Below, in pieces: positions 29,444-38,419 of a stretch of 64,000 bases of DNA (its first letter is position 1; each line of letters starts with the position of its first letter). The notes under the pieces are model-generated. The model saw nothing but the letters and a program-made list of their open reading frames with translations, had not been told where the DNA came from and made no database searches. The translations under genes were made by a program, and so were the position numbers. This DNA is from Blastopirellula marina. Lineage in GTDB: Bacteria; Planctomycetota; Planctomycetia; Pirellulales; Pirellulaceae. The stretch covers positions 186,001 through 250,000 of the forward strand of contig NZ_PUIA01000038.1 of NCBI RefSeq assembly GCF_002967715.1. The letters run 5' to 3'.

Positions 29444-29968
29444 CTATGCATCCTGATCTACCAAGGTTCCACCCTGATTCGAGGCATTCTCCGCTTCATA
29501 TGTCGGTTTAAGTTTCCCACCGGTCGCAATGATTTGTAGCAATTGAGAAAGATGTAACACGGTTTGTTGGGCTAGCACGAAATTCGTCAGTGTTTCATTT
29601 TGAATATGACGCATCGTATCTTTCGCGGTGTGCGCCTTTGTCGCAAGTTCGCCAGATTGATCTTCATCTAGCGCTCTCGCTAGCGAGTGCATGCTATCGG
29701 ATGGCAATCCCTTCCCGCGCGCGTCGGCCAGAAGCATTTGTCGAGAGTCACGCAGTTGATCAAGTCGATCAAGCAGTGCCTGTTCGCTGACCATGGTCTG
29801 CTCCATGGCTTCCAGGTCGTTGGCAACCATCTGCTCGCGTTTGCGATGCAAAACGTTCAGCAAGTCGGCCTGAACGTCAGAAAGTTCCTGCAGAAAGAGC
29901 GCCGTCTCGTTTTCGAGATTCAGTGGCGTTGACAGGTGTTCTGCTGTGGAAGGCATTGGCGAAGTCAT
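29444..29968 (-). CDS. flgN: Probable FlgN-type export chaperone
   Basis: Small helical protein of about 174 aa between flgJ and flgK, the usual position of the chaperone for FlgK and FlgL. Long amphipathic helices with Leu/Glu/Gln heptads are visible (LNLENETALFLQELSDVQAD, LLNVLHRKREQMVANDLEAM). The family has low sequence conservation, so the call rests on helicity, size and context. ATG 29968 is preferred; a GTG at 29983 would add five residues. SD is weak for both. Confidence 0.65.
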   Translation of the reverse strand: MTSPMPSTAEHLSTPLNLENETALFLQELSDVQADLLNVLHRKREQMVANDLEAMEQTMVSEQALLDRLDQLRDSRQMLLADARGKGLPSDSMHSLARALDEDQSGELATKAHTAKDTMRHIQNETLTNFVLAQQTVLHLSQLLQIIATGGKLKPTYEAENASNQGGTLVDQDA

Positions 29969-30012
29969 ATCGATCAAAACCACTTACTTAAGAGTGGGAA
30001 ACACATTCTGGA

Positions 30013-30438
30013 CTAAATGGAGACATCCAACTGCGACAAAGCCGCCGAGTTGGTGGCACTATCTTGCGATTTGTTCTGCTGCTGCAGTGAGCCCAACTGC
30101 TGGATCGCCTGCTGGGCTTCGTCTTCGCTGACAAACGAGGAAAGCTCGGAAGCTTCCTGTCGGTTGCCCATGTTGGCGGTAAAAAGCTCGAACATCGGCT
30201 GCGAAATCTGTTCAGCACTGGCGTCGGAAATCTTTTCGACCAGAAGCTGATCCAACTGCGACTGAAAGACTTCCTCGGCTCGGCCGCCGTGAAAGTAGGC
30301 TGGTTTGCCGACCGATTCTCGCATGCTCTTGAGCATTTGCCCGAACATCGACTCACCGACGAACTGGTCGAACTTCTCGCGTAGCTGGCCTTGTGGGGCC
30401 GCTGTACCGGATGTCGAAGTGAGTGTGTTGACGTTCAT
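30013..30438 (-). CDS. flgJ: Rod-binding protein, FlgJ N-terminal domain only
   Basis: 141 aa, corresponding to the FlgJ N-terminal rod-scaffold domain (LREKFDQFVGESMFGQMLKS at about 19-38). It has no peptidoglycan hydrolase domain, as in many non-gammaproteobacteria; a separate hydrolase must act elsewhere if wall opening is needed. The tail is Gln/Ser-rich. It lies between flgI (20 bases) and flgN, and the stop-to-start distances suggest one message. Confidence 0.82.
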   Translation of the reverse strand: MNVNTLTSTSGTAAPQGQLREKFDQFVGESMFGQMLKSMRESVGKPAYFHGGRAEEVFQSQLDQLLVEKISDASAEQISQPMFELFTANMGNRQEASELSSFVSEDEAQQAIQQLGSLQQQNKSQDSATNSAALSQLDVSI

Positions 30439-30458
30439 GACAATGCTTGTTTCGTTTA

Positions 30459-31595
30459 CTAGTTGACGTAAATCAGTTCGCCGTAGACTTTGCCTTGGTG
30501 ATGCAATGCTTCGACGATGTCGATGATGTCGGTCGCGGGAACCTTCAAGGTGGTCAGGGCGTCTTCCAGGTCTTTCAGGCGTGTCGCATATTGCTTTTGC
30601 GTGTCAACCGTTACAAACTTCGATGCTTCTGGATTGGCCGTTTCAACCTTAATACCGTTGTGGTTGATCACGACAGGACCGATCTCGACGTCGCTGCCAA
30701 TCACGATCAGACCTTGATTTCGGTTGATCACTACCTTGTTGTTCATCAGGCTGTCGACGATTGGCGTCTCCATCAAGATAGAGACGAAGAAGACCGGCTC
30801 TTCCTTGTATTGAGGAGGAATCGTGATCTCGATGGTCTTCTGGTCGATGGCCTTGGCGATCTGGCCGCTGGTGCCGCGGTTGATATTCTGTTCCAGGTTA
30901 TTCACCCCGAAGACGATTTCCTGAGCCATTCGCCAATCTTTGTGTCCTTCGTTGATGACCAGGAAGATCTTGCCATCCTGGGTTACGAAAGGGTTGCGAA
31001 TCGTCTGTTCAATACGGCAGCCCTTCATGACGTAGCCGCGTGTCGGAATGTCTTTCTTCGCCAGCTCAACCGGTCCGCTGGCCAAAGCCCAGACGGTTTT
31101 GTCATGGGGGTTAGGACCTTGCAGGGTCGAGATCGCCAGCGTGCCGCCGGCCAGGCTCTTGGCTCCCAGCGAGCTGACTTCGCAGTCGATGAAATCCCCT
31201 TCCTCAGCACCTTCGGCAGGGATATTAGCCCGAACGAGAACCAAGGCCATGTTCTTGATGTTCTTGAGTTCCTCAGGTAGGTACTCGCCGCCTGGGCCGC
31301 TTCCGGAATTGTTGCCCATATGCTTGAGCATCAACGACAACGCGCGATGCGTCGGAGTCAGGTCCGAATCGCCCGTTCCCTTCAAGCCGACCACCAGGCC
31401 GATCCCTTGCAGGTAATTGCCTTCTTGTCCTTTTACACGGACAAAGTCAGAAAGAGGACGATTGATCTGAAATCGCTGCGAATCAATCGAGCTGTACTGC
31501 GTAGGCGATACCTGAGCTTCCACCGAGGTTCCGAGAAGAACCAGCAGTGCGAAGATAATCAGGGATGCGAGTTGTCGAGTCATTTGAGTATTCAT
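30459..31595 (-). CDS. flgI: Flagellar P-ring protein FlgI
   Basis: Periplasmic ring protein around the rod in the peptidoglycan layer. A signal peptide is visible (LASLIIFALLVLLGTSVEAQ, residues 9-28) followed by VRVKGQ-like FVRVKGQEGNYLQGIGLVVG, the standard FlgI opening. KGTGDSD and the C-terminal IDIVEALHHQGKVYGELIY are also present. 378 aa is normal. An outer-membrane flagellum is implied. Confidence 0.95.
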   Translation of the reverse strand: MNTQMTRQLASLIIFALLVLLGTSVEAQVSPTQYSSIDSQRFQINRPLSDFVRVKGQEGNYLQGIGLVVGLKGTGDSDLTPTHRALSLMLKHMGNNSGSGPGGEYLPEELKNIKNMALVLVRANIPAEGAEEGDFIDCEVSSLGAKSLAGGTLAISTLQGPNPHDKTVWALASGPVELAKKDIPTRGYVMKGCRIEQTIRNPFVTQDGKIFLVINEGHKDWRMAQEIVFGVNNLEQNINRGTSGQIAKAIDQKTIEITIPPQYKEEPVFFVSILMETPIVDSLMNNKVVINRNQGLIVIGSDVEIGPVVINHNGIKVETANPEASKFVTVDTQKQYATRLKDLEDALTTLKVPATDIIDIVEALHHQGKVYGELIYVN

Positions 31596-31629
31596 GATTT
31601 GGTTGTGTGTGGGTTCGCCAGGATATCGT

Positions 31630-32331
31630 TTAGAACCAGTGGACTTTGTCCCACAGTGTCAAAAGCCAGCCACGACGGTAAGCGTCGCGAACTGAGCCGT
31701 GGTCTTCCTTCGTGATTGTCAGATCAGCCAGGTGCTCGCTTAGCACGGTGTTGTTCGGATTGATGTCTTCGGTTCGGGCAACGCCACGCAGGTGATAAAC
31801 CCAGATCTCGTCGTTAACGGTGATCGTCTTGCGGGCTTCCAGCTTCAGTGTGCCATTGGGCAGAATCTCTTGGACTTCAGCAGCGATGGTGAACTTGAGT
31901 CCCTCAGATGTTTCCATTTCGGCTTCCGACTTCAATCGCTGGTTGAGCGTACCAGCGATTCGTGGGTCTCCATCGGCTTGGACAGCCGGCTTGATCGAGT
32001 TAATGCCATCCAAGCGAATCCAGTCAGTTAGGATTGCTGCATACTGGCCACTTTTCTTGCGGTCGATTTCGCCATCGGAAAAAGCCTGAGCTCGTTCATC
32101 GACACGGATATGAATCAAGTCGTGAATCTGTACCTGGCGTGGTGGCGGCAGTTCGCGATACATCCAGCCCAAATCTTTCGTCGTGCCGTCGTAGGGCATG
32201 CCTTGGGCAATCTGGCCCTCAGGCATGTTGCGTTGTCCCAGGCTCGAAATGGGGCCACTTTGCTGAGCAAGCAGGGTGCTGCTCATGAATGCCAATTGCA
32301 GCAAAACTAAGGCGACGGTAGCAGATTTCAT
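31630..32331 (-). CDS. flgH: Flagellar L-ring protein FlgH, without a lipobox
   Basis: Outer-membrane ring protein of the flagellar basal body, 233 aa. The family core is evident from IHDLIHIRVDERAQAFSDGE, NGTLKLEARKTITVNDE and LRGVARTEDINPNNTV. The N-terminus is a signal peptide (VALVLLQLAFMSSTLLAQ), but there is no Cys in the first 30 residues, whereas FlgH is normally a lipoprotein cleaved before Cys. The ring may therefore be soluble or held by other means. The stop overlaps nothing downstream; the start overlaps flgA by 4 bases. Confidence 0.92.
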   Translation of the reverse strand: MKSATVALVLLQLAFMSSTLLAQQSGPISSLGQRNMPEGQIAQGMPYDGTTKDLGWMYRELPPPRQVQIHDLIHIRVDERAQAFSDGEIDRKKSGQYAAILTDWIRLDGINSIKPAVQADGDPRIAGTLNQRLKSEAEMETSEGLKFTIAAEVQEILPNGTLKLEARKTITVNDEIWVYHLRGVARTEDINPNNTVLSEHLADLTITKEDHGSVRDAYRRGWLLTLWDKVHWF

Positions 32332-33221
32332 CGTTTGATCTCCGGTTGCGGCAGCGGCATCAATGGTTTCGAGGTGGGAACCTTCACGTGGCCTCCCAGA
32401 ACAATGGCTTCCCCTGGACCGGTGACTTGGGCTTGAAAGCGTTCGACCTGGCGAGCGCGGCCGAAATGTGTGGGTTCGATCGGCTGAACTTCGACTAGCT
32501 CCCTGATGCCGGCGTCGTTCAGGGCTAGCATTTCGCGTCGCACGATGACGTTGCCTGCGTGGGCATAAACCGTGACGACGTCGTTACGACGAACGATAAT
32601 CGGTTCGCGAATGTCTTCCGACGAAACGGGACGATCGGCGGCGATTGTGCGAGTGGCTTCCTTGCCGACCACGTTATGCATTGCGGAAGGGTACGAGTCG
32701 TCACGACGAATCACGGTCAGCTCTCGCATTTCAACGTCGCTGGCCTGAATGACTTCACCACGACGAACGTTACGTACGACGTGGGCGACGGTCATGATCT
32801 CTTGGGGCGGATCAACCTTGCCACCGAAAGTGCGATGCGGAACTCGCTTCGCCGATACGGCAGCGTGTTCGATGGTATCTTCGACTGAAGCCGCTTCCAT
32901 GCGAACACGGTTCGAGCCGGTGACAGCGACTTGTTCGCTGGAAACTCCCCGAGCAGCCAGGATCGAGCGGATGTCGTTGATTGTCAGGTAGGTTGAATGA
33001 TCGGTGCCAGGAGCGGGCATCAGTTCCATCTCGGTCAGTTCACCGCGAAGTTCGCGATCCTGAACTTCGATTGCCGCCACGTCGCCCAGGCGAACCAGCG
33101 GACCACCAACGACGGCCGAAGTTTTCAGCACAACCTGATCGGCCTGAGCCATTGCCGTAGCGGAAACAGCCAGAAGCACCAGGATGCTGAAGAGGGAACG
33201 AATTTCAGTCGCAATCGTCAT
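32328..33221 (-). CDS. flgA: P-ring assembly chaperone FlgA
   Basis: Periplasmic chaperone for P-ring assembly. It has a signal peptide (SLFSILVLLAVSATAMAQ) and an N-terminal domain without strong motifs. A SAF-type C-terminal domain carries GEVIQASDVEMRELTV and RRNDVVTVYAHAGNVIVRRE. At 297 aa it is longer than the common 220, with the extra residues at the N-terminal part and a Pro-rich tail. The gene ends inside the flgH start. Confidence 0.9.
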   Translation of the reverse strand: MTIATEIRSLFSILVLLAVSATAMAQADQVVLKTSAVVGGPLVRLGDVAAIEVQDRELRGELTEMELMPAPGTDHSTYLTINDIRSILAARGVSSEQVAVTGSNRVRMEAASVEDTIEHAAVSAKRVPHRTFGGKVDPPQEIMTVAHVVRNVRRGEVIQASDVEMRELTVIRRDDSYPSAMHNVVGKEATRTIAADRPVSSEDIREPIIVRRNDVVTVYAHAGNVIVRREMLALNDAGIRELVEVQPIEPTHFGRARQVERFQAQVTGPGEAIVLGGHVKVPTSKPLMPLPQPEIKR

Positions 33222-33238
33222 GGCTCTAAAATTGGATC

Positions 33239-34039
33239 CTATCGACGCAGGTTCGAGATAAGTTGCAAGATTTGATCGCCGGCTTGAATCGTTTGCGAGT
33301 TCAATTCAAAGGATCGCTGTGTGGTGATTAGATCAATCAACTCTTGAACTGGTTCAACGTTCGAGGCTTCCAGCATCCCTTTGCGAATCTGTCCCAGGCC
33401 GTTGGTTTGAGGGTTGCCGGTAATCGGAGCACTGGATGAACCTGTTTCGGCGTATAGGTTCTCACCCAGTTTCAGTAGGCCTTCGGGGTTGATGAATGTG
33501 GCCAACTGAATCTGGCCGACTTCGTTTAACGTGCTGGAGCCTGGCTGCTGAACGGAAACGATTCCATCGGGGCTGACTTCAACAGCGGTGGCATCTTGCG
33601 GAATGACGATGGCAGGCTGAATCGGACGACCGATGCCTGCCGATCCGGTAACCACCTGGCCGTTGGCATTGACCGAGAAATTTCCGGCTCGGGAGTAGTA
33701 GACTTCGCCACTAGGATCGAGCACCTGAAAGAAGCCTTCGCCTTCGATCAGCATGTCGAGCGGTCGGTCGGTGGTGGTGAATGCGCCTTGCTTGAAGTCG
33801 GTTTGAACGCTGGACACTCGAACACCGAGACCAACTTCCGTTCCGGTTGGTGTAAGGTTGCCGCTCGAGTCCGGGTTACCAGGCAGAACTTCGTGATCAT
33901 AGAAAAGATCTTCGAAGTTTGCTCGATCTTTCTTAAACCCGGTGGTGTTCACGTTGGCCAGGTTATTGGCGATCACGTCGAGCTTTGTTTGCATCGACTG
34001 CATGCCGGTGGCTGCGGTGTAAAGGGTTTGGACGCTCAT
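33239..34039 (-). CDS. flgG: Flagellar distal rod protein FlgG
   Basis: Distal rod subunit of 266 aa. The N-terminal rod motif LYTAATGMQSMQTKLDVIAN with NLANVNTTGFKK is complete, as is the C-terminal SNVEPVQELIDLITTQRSFE. ATG 34039 with AAGGAAG in front is certain. Export is signal-less, through the type III apparatus. It is the second gene of the operon, 51 bases after flgF. Confidence 0.96.
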   Translation of the reverse strand: MSVQTLYTAATGMQSMQTKLDVIANNLANVNTTGFKKDRANFEDLFYDHEVLPGNPDSSGNLTPTGTEVGLGVRVSSVQTDFKQGAFTTTDRPLDMLIEGEGFFQVLDPSGEVYYSRAGNFSVNANGQVVTGSAGIGRPIQPAIVIPQDATAVEVSPDGIVSVQQPGSSTLNEVGQIQLATFINPEGLLKLGENLYAETGSSSAPITGNPQTNGLGQIRKGMLEASNVEPVQELIDLITTQRSFELNSQTIQAGDQILQLISNLRR

Positions 34040-34090
34040 GGCTTACTTCCTTGTTCGCCTTCAGTTCGCGTGTGTTTTACGAGGGGGATA

Positions 34091-34858
34091 TTAGCTTTGT
34101 CGCAGGACTCGGCCGAGCAAATTGCCCAACGCTTCGTCTTGCGATTTGATCATGTTGATGTTGGATTCGTAGGCACGGGTGGTTTCGATCATGGCCATCA
34201 TTTCCGTAATTGGATTGGCGGCGGATCGTTCCAGCATGCCAGGAGCGGCACTTCGTTCTTCTTCCGGGACCTGCTCGACAGGGCCAAGCGAGCGAAAGAG
34301 GTTCTTGCCGAACTTCACGAGGTCAGCATTCGATTCGGGTTTGGCGATTGCCAGTGGAATGACTTCACCACCGATGACCACGTCGCCGCGTTCGTTGTAA
34401 AAGGCTCCGCGATGGACAGCCTTGGCTTCGGGGTCGACTTGAACCGGATCGCCGTCGCTGGACAGGACCGAGTAGCCTTCCTGCGTTGTCAGACGTCCGT
34501 CTGGAGTAAACAGGAAATTGCCGCCGCGGGTCAGCATGACCTGATCGCCATGCTGGACTTGGAAATAACCTTCGCCACGGATGGCGATGTCGTCACGGTT
34601 GCCGGTCGGAGTGATCGGGCCTGGCTTGAAGTTGGTTTGGGTATCTCGAACCATCACACCACCACCGATGTTGTTGATGCTGCCGGAGCCCGGCGAATCG
34701 AGATATTGGTTGATGGCTTCCGAATCGCGAGCTTCGAGGATCGCGAATTCGTTCTTGAAGCCTGGCGTGTCGACGTTGGCCAAGTTATTCGCAATCACTT
34801 CCATGCGACGCGATTGAGCTTGGGCTCCTTCTGCCGAAATATACAGGCCGTAAACCAT
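34091..34858 (-). CDS. flgF: Flagellar proximal-rod-type protein FlgF
   Basis: Rod subunit, 255 aa. MVYGLYISAEGAQAQSRRME and NNLANVDTPGFKNEF at the N-terminus, and the C-terminal NPITEMMAMIETTRAYESNI, mark it as an FlgF/FlgG-type protein. It is called FlgF because it precedes an unmistakable FlgG. It is the first gene of the operon; the sigma-54 promoter lies 50-65 bases upstream of its ATG. The SD is weak. Confidence 0.92.
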   Translation of the reverse strand: MVYGLYISAEGAQAQSRRMEVIANNLANVDTPGFKNEFAILEARDSEAINQYLDSPGSGSINNIGGGVMVRDTQTNFKPGPITPTGNRDDIAIRGEGYFQVQHGDQVMLTRGGNFLFTPDGRLTTQEGYSVLSSDGDPVQVDPEAKAVHRGAFYNERGDVVIGGEVIPLAIAKPESNADLVKFGKNLFRSLGPVEQVPEEERSAAPGMLERSAANPITEMMAMIETTRAYESNINMIKSQDEALGNLLGRVLRQS

Positions 34859-34907
34859 GGTGAATCTTTGGACTGAAACATGCCCCCCCGGACACGCTTT
34901 TTCCTAA

Positions 34908-34923
34908 GGCAATGTGCGTGCCA
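34908..34923 (-). promoter_or_regulatory. Sigma-54 promoter of the flagellar operon
   Basis: Minus strand TGGCACG-CACA-TTGCC matches the RpoN consensus TGGCACG-N4-TTGCW in all but the last base. Start of transcription would be about 34896, giving a leader of about 38 bases before flgF. Control by an RpoN activator is expected but none is in the window. Confidence 0.88.
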
Positions 34924-35035
34924 AAGATTCATCGCCAACGTAAGAAAGTTTTCTGATTGTTCTAAGTCGCTTAGAGATCGATAGATAGTTGCCTGATAGC
35001 ATCGCCCGCCAGCATGGCGGAAAGAATTTCCGAAG

Positions 35036-35063
35036 GCCCGGCAACCGGAAAAAGCTGCCGGGC
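35036..35063 (-). terminator. Possible terminator of hemC
   Basis: 8-bp arms GCCCGGCA / TGCCGGGC with a 12-base loop, 34-61 bases after the hemC stop codon. A second smaller stem CCGCCA-GCA-TGGCGG lies at 35006-35020. There is no clear T-run, so the terminator call is tentative, but it would separate hemC from the flagellar promoter. Confidence 0.45.
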
Positions 35064-35096
35064 ATGGTCGGCAAAGATTGCGGAAGGCGGCAAATG

Positions 35097-36035
35097 CTAA
35101 CCGCGTCCGCCGGAGGTTCTCGCGTAGCTGATGATACGCTGAGCACCTTGAATGATCAGCTGCGAAGCGACCTGGCGTCCGATTTCCGCGGCTTTGGTGG
35201 GTGGTCCGCAGGCATAGGCCGAGATCTTCTGAACTCCATCACCACTGATAACGACGCCATCAAGGTGGAGCAAGTCGCGTTCGAGTTCTAGCCGAGCCCA
35301 AGCACCCACCGGGGCCAGGCAGCCACCACGAAGCTCCGCTAGCAGCACGCGTTCGGCTTGAACACAGTGATAGCTGTCTGGATGATGCAGAACGCCAACG
35401 GCTGCTTTGGCACGATGATCGGAATCACGAACTTCGATCCCGAGTGCCCCTTGCCCAACGGCCGGCAGCATGACGCGCTTGTCGATCACATGAATGATTC
35501 GGTCGGCCATTTCCAAGCGGCGAAGCCCTGCTTCGGCCAAGACGATGGCTTCGTATTCACCTTCGTCCATCTTTCGAAGACGTGTCTCGACGTTACCGCG
35601 AATATCGCGAATATCGAGATCTGGCCGGGCATGCAGCAGTTGGGCACGACGACGTACGCTACCAGTGCCGACAATCGCACCTTGAGGAAGCGTGTCGACA
35701 TGGAACCCACCTCGCGAGACCAACACGTCACCACAAGCTTCGCGCGTAGGAACGGCTGCCAGTGCAAGACCAGGAGTCGGATCGGTGGGAAGATCCTTCA
35801 GGCTATGCACGGCGATATCGACTCGGTTCTCTAAAAGAGCCGCTTGGATCTCTTTAGTAAACAGTCCTTGGCCACCGATCTCACCAAGCGGTCCGGAGGT
35901 GACGTCACCCTTGGTCGAGACATGAACGACTTCGACGGGCTGGCCGCTTCGTTTAAGTTCTTCGGCAACCCAATGGGCTTGCCACAGAGCTAGAGGACTG
36001 CTGCGCGTACCGATGCGGAGAGGCTCACCATTCAT
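35097..36035 (-). CDS. hemC: Hydroxymethylbilane synthase (porphobilinogen deaminase)
   Basis: Cytosolic enzyme of tetrapyrrole synthesis, joining four porphobilinogens. Typical segments are RIGTRSSPLALWQA at residues 7-20, VHSLKDLPT at 76-84, and C239 in RGGCLAPVGAW, the attachment site of the dipyrromethane cofactor. Length 312 aa is normal. It starts at ATG 36035; no other start is near. It is a single gene flanked by gaps, read in the same direction as the flagellar operon but apparently independent. Confidence 0.97.
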   Translation of the reverse strand: MNGEPLRIGTRSSPLALWQAHWVAEELKRSGQPVEVVHVSTKGDVTSGPLGEIGGQGLFTKEIQAALLENRVDIAVHSLKDLPTDPTPGLALAAVPTREACGDVLVSRGGFHVDTLPQGAIVGTGSVRRRAQLLHARPDLDIRDIRGNVETRLRKMDEGEYEAIVLAEAGLRRLEMADRIIHVIDKRVMLPAVGQGALGIEVRDSDHRAKAAVGVLHHPDSYHCVQAERVLLAELRGGCLAPVGAWARLELERDLLHLDGVVISGDGVQKISAYACGPPTKAAEIGRQVASQLIIQGAQRIISYARTSGGRG

Positions 36036-36308
36036 ACGTGCTTTTTCGTTCCATGAATCGAAGGCGGGATGAGATGGAGGTCGTCAGACCCAGTTGCAGG
36101 ATTGGGCTGAGGCCGACGTCTTGGTGTGATTTCAGACTTTTTGCTACCAGACCAATAGGTCAGATCACGTTCAATAAGTGATTAGGCTGGCTAAAGAACT
36201 GAACGATTTATTAGCATACAAAACAAATGAGCATTAGGGGAGTTGGGGTAATCGGCAATCGCGGATATTCGCGAAAACTGATAATTCGATGTATCAAAAT
36301 TGGCCGTT

Positions 36309-37268
36309 CTAGCCACTTTCCTGCTGTGATTCGCTGCTCGAATCAGAATCTTGCTTTTGTTTCAAGCGAGCTTGAATCTGCCCGGCAACAGGGGATACCT
36401 GGGTTTGTTGGTGTGGTGGAACCACCACCCCGCAACTTACGATGAATTGAAATGCTTGATCGAGAGTGATATTCAGCTCGATCGTTTCGCTCTTCTTGGC
36501 ATTAATGGTAAAACCCGTAGCTGGCATTGGTGAGGTCGGAATAAGGATCGTGACGACCGGCTCGCCAGCTTTATCTTTGATATCGAGCATGCTTTCGCTG
36601 GTAACAAAGCCAAGCGACCACATCCCCTTCCGTGGATATTCGACGGCAACCACGCGGGTGAACTGAATTTCTTGTTCGTTTAGCAAAAAGTCAGTGACCT
36701 GCTTCACAGAACCGTAAACGTTTCGAATGATTGGCAAACGCTGTACGACGTGCCGCTCGTAGGCGTTCCACACCATGCGGCCTAGTCCCCCTGCCAGAAA
36801 TTTTCCGGTGAAATAAAGGGCAAGCAAACACACGGCTAGCAGCGAAGGAATCGTTAGTTCCCGTTTCAACCAGCGATGTTGAACATACTGCTCATACACG
36901 CCATACCCAGATGCCGGCATCGGTTGGTCGTGGAGGTGCTCGTAAACGAAGTTGTAGATCTTCTCGGGTACCCACTGACCATTGGCTGTCTTGCGATAGA
37001 TCTCAGAGTCGTATTCGGCCCGCGTCGCTTCAGGAGCCGCATTGGGAAGTTCGCGATGAACATCCTGAATGACCCAGGCAATCGTCGAACGGGCCGTCGT
37101 TTCAATGGGGACAAGAATGTAGTTTTGGATCGTCGCGAAGATCCAAATGAAGATAACGATCGTCAGCAACGGTGGTGCCGCGATCGCCAGGCCGCGCAAA
37201 ACAGCCCTGCGAAACACGTAAAAGCCGCTTACGGTTTTCGGATCGGTCTTGGTCACTTCATTGGCCAT
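36309..37268 (-). CDS. DUF502 family membrane protein
   Basis: 319 aa with two N-terminal membrane segments (AIAAPPLLTIVIFIWIF near residues 29-45 and LLAVCLLALYFTGKFLAGGL near 143-162). A C-terminal soluble domain contains VEYPRKGMWSLGFVTS and VTILIPTSPMPATGF, the conserved core of DUF502. The family has a membrane location in plants and bacteria, but its biochemical role is not settled. The tail is rich in Gln and Ser. The gap to the neighbouring genes is over 200 bases on each side, so it is probably monocistronic. Confidence 0.85.
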   Translation of the reverse strand: MANEVTKTDPKTVSGFYVFRRAVLRGLAIAAPPLLTIVIFIWIFATIQNYILVPIETTARSTIAWVIQDVHRELPNAAPEATRAEYDSEIYRKTANGQWVPEKIYNFVYEHLHDQPMPASGYGVYEQYVQHRWLKRELTIPSLLAVCLLALYFTGKFLAGGLGRMVWNAYERHVVQRLPIIRNVYGSVKQVTDFLLNEQEIQFTRVVAVEYPRKGMWSLGFVTSESMLDIKDKAGEPVVTILIPTSPMPATGFTINAKKSETIELNITLDQAFQFIVSCGVVVPPHQQTQVSPVAGQIQARLKQKQDSDSSSESQQESG

Positions 37269-37442
37269 GGGGGAAATACCTTGTCAGCTCTTAAATAAGC
37301 AAGACAGTTTTCAGGACCGGGTAAGGCCATCCTTGGTTGGGGCAATTTCTGTACGTTCGAATACGCTGGTCGTCACGGCGCGCGGATGCCCTTCCTCTTG
37401 CTTCGATCCTTTCTACGCGACGAAAATAGTCAATCCGGTTGC

Positions 37443-37456
37443 ATTTTCATGAAAAT
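37443..37456. repeat. Perfect 14-bp palindrome downstream of comF
   Basis: ATTTTCATGAAAAT, extended with one mismatch to about 19 bp, lies 17-30 bases after the comF stop. It could be an operator for the DUF502 gene further down or part of a terminator; nothing more can be said. Confidence 0.3.
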
Positions 37457-37472
37457 TGCCGGCATTGTCCGC

Positions 37473-38228
37473 TTAAACGTTAAGGTACTGGGGAGTGGAA
37501 CGAGCGGCGACGGCAACGCGGATTTCCGCCGCCCCGGCTTTGCGAAGAACGCGGGCTAGCTCAACCAAGGTAGCTCCCGTCGTCATAATGTCGTCTACCA
37601 GTACAATCGGACGATCCAGTGGAACCAAACCCCGCATATTAAACGCGTTGCGTACGTTCTTTTTTCGGGCGGTGATAGGCAACTCGCTTTGCTTGGCCAA
37701 AGGACGCCGGCACACGACGAGCTTGCGGTAGGGCCAACCTGTCTTGCGGGCAAAAGAAGAGGCGATAATCGCGGCCGTATCGGTACCACGTCGAATTCGC
37801 CTGGTCCAGTGCATGGGAACTGGGACAATCCAGGGCTGAATGTCCGCATCCCGCTCCAGACTACTGGTGAGAAGTTGCCCTAAATCCCAGGCCGCGGAAG
37901 TGCCACGATTGCTCTTCGCAAACAGCACGGCTTCTTGCAGTAGCCCATCGTAGTTTCCGATCGAGGTTACTTCTTCAAAGGGAAGCTTGAGATGATGGCA
38001 GGCCGGACAGTCTTCTGAGGGAAGAGCGTTCCCGTGTGATAGCACGGCCGAGCAGCGAACACACTTTTTGGCCTCGGATCTTTCCTGTTCGCACTTCGGA
38101 CAGAGGACTTTGGGGTTCCGATACGCAACGACTTCATTCAAGCAAAGGCAGCAGCAACCAGGCAGCAAGAGACCTGCCACAGACCGTCCGACATGACGAA
38201 TCGTGCTTGAGATGGAATTCTGAGACAT
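37473..38228 (-). CDS. comF: ComF-family phosphoribosyltransferase-like protein
   Basis: 251 aa protein related to competence protein ComF. The N-terminal half holds Cys pairs (CPKC, CVRC, CPAC) typical of its zinc-ribbon part. The C-terminal half has the PRPP-binding loop IVLVDDIMTTGAT. The middle WIVPVPMHWTRRIRRGTDTAA is also characteristic. Its role in DNA uptake is known only for naturally competent species; here it is inferred by family. It is divergent from the LptF/G gene, with 191 bases between. Confidence 0.88.
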   Translation of the reverse strand: MSQNSISSTIRHVGRSVAGLLLPGCCCLCLNEVVAYRNPKVLCPKCEQERSEAKKCVRCSAVLSHGNALPSEDCPACHHLKLPFEEVTSIGNYDGLLQEAVLFAKSNRGTSAAWDLGQLLTSSLERDADIQPWIVPVPMHWTRRIRRGTDTAAIIASSFARKTGWPYRKLVVCRRPLAKQSELPITARKKNVRNAFNMRGLVPLDRPIVLVDDIMTTGATLVELARVLRKAGAAEIRVAVAARSTPQYLNV

Positions 38229-38419
38229 GGAATCCGAGCTCTCAGCGTCATGAAATAAGGATGGGGAATTATGTGATGCCAGCTGATTTTATCAGCTCTG
38301 CGAAGGGGGCCGTCAAACGAATCGAGACATTTCGTCTTTGGAGATTGGTCCAAAATCGGTATAAATCCCGTCCAATCGTACTTCGCCAGTGCTAGCAAAC
38401 CGGCCGAAAGGCCCACCTT

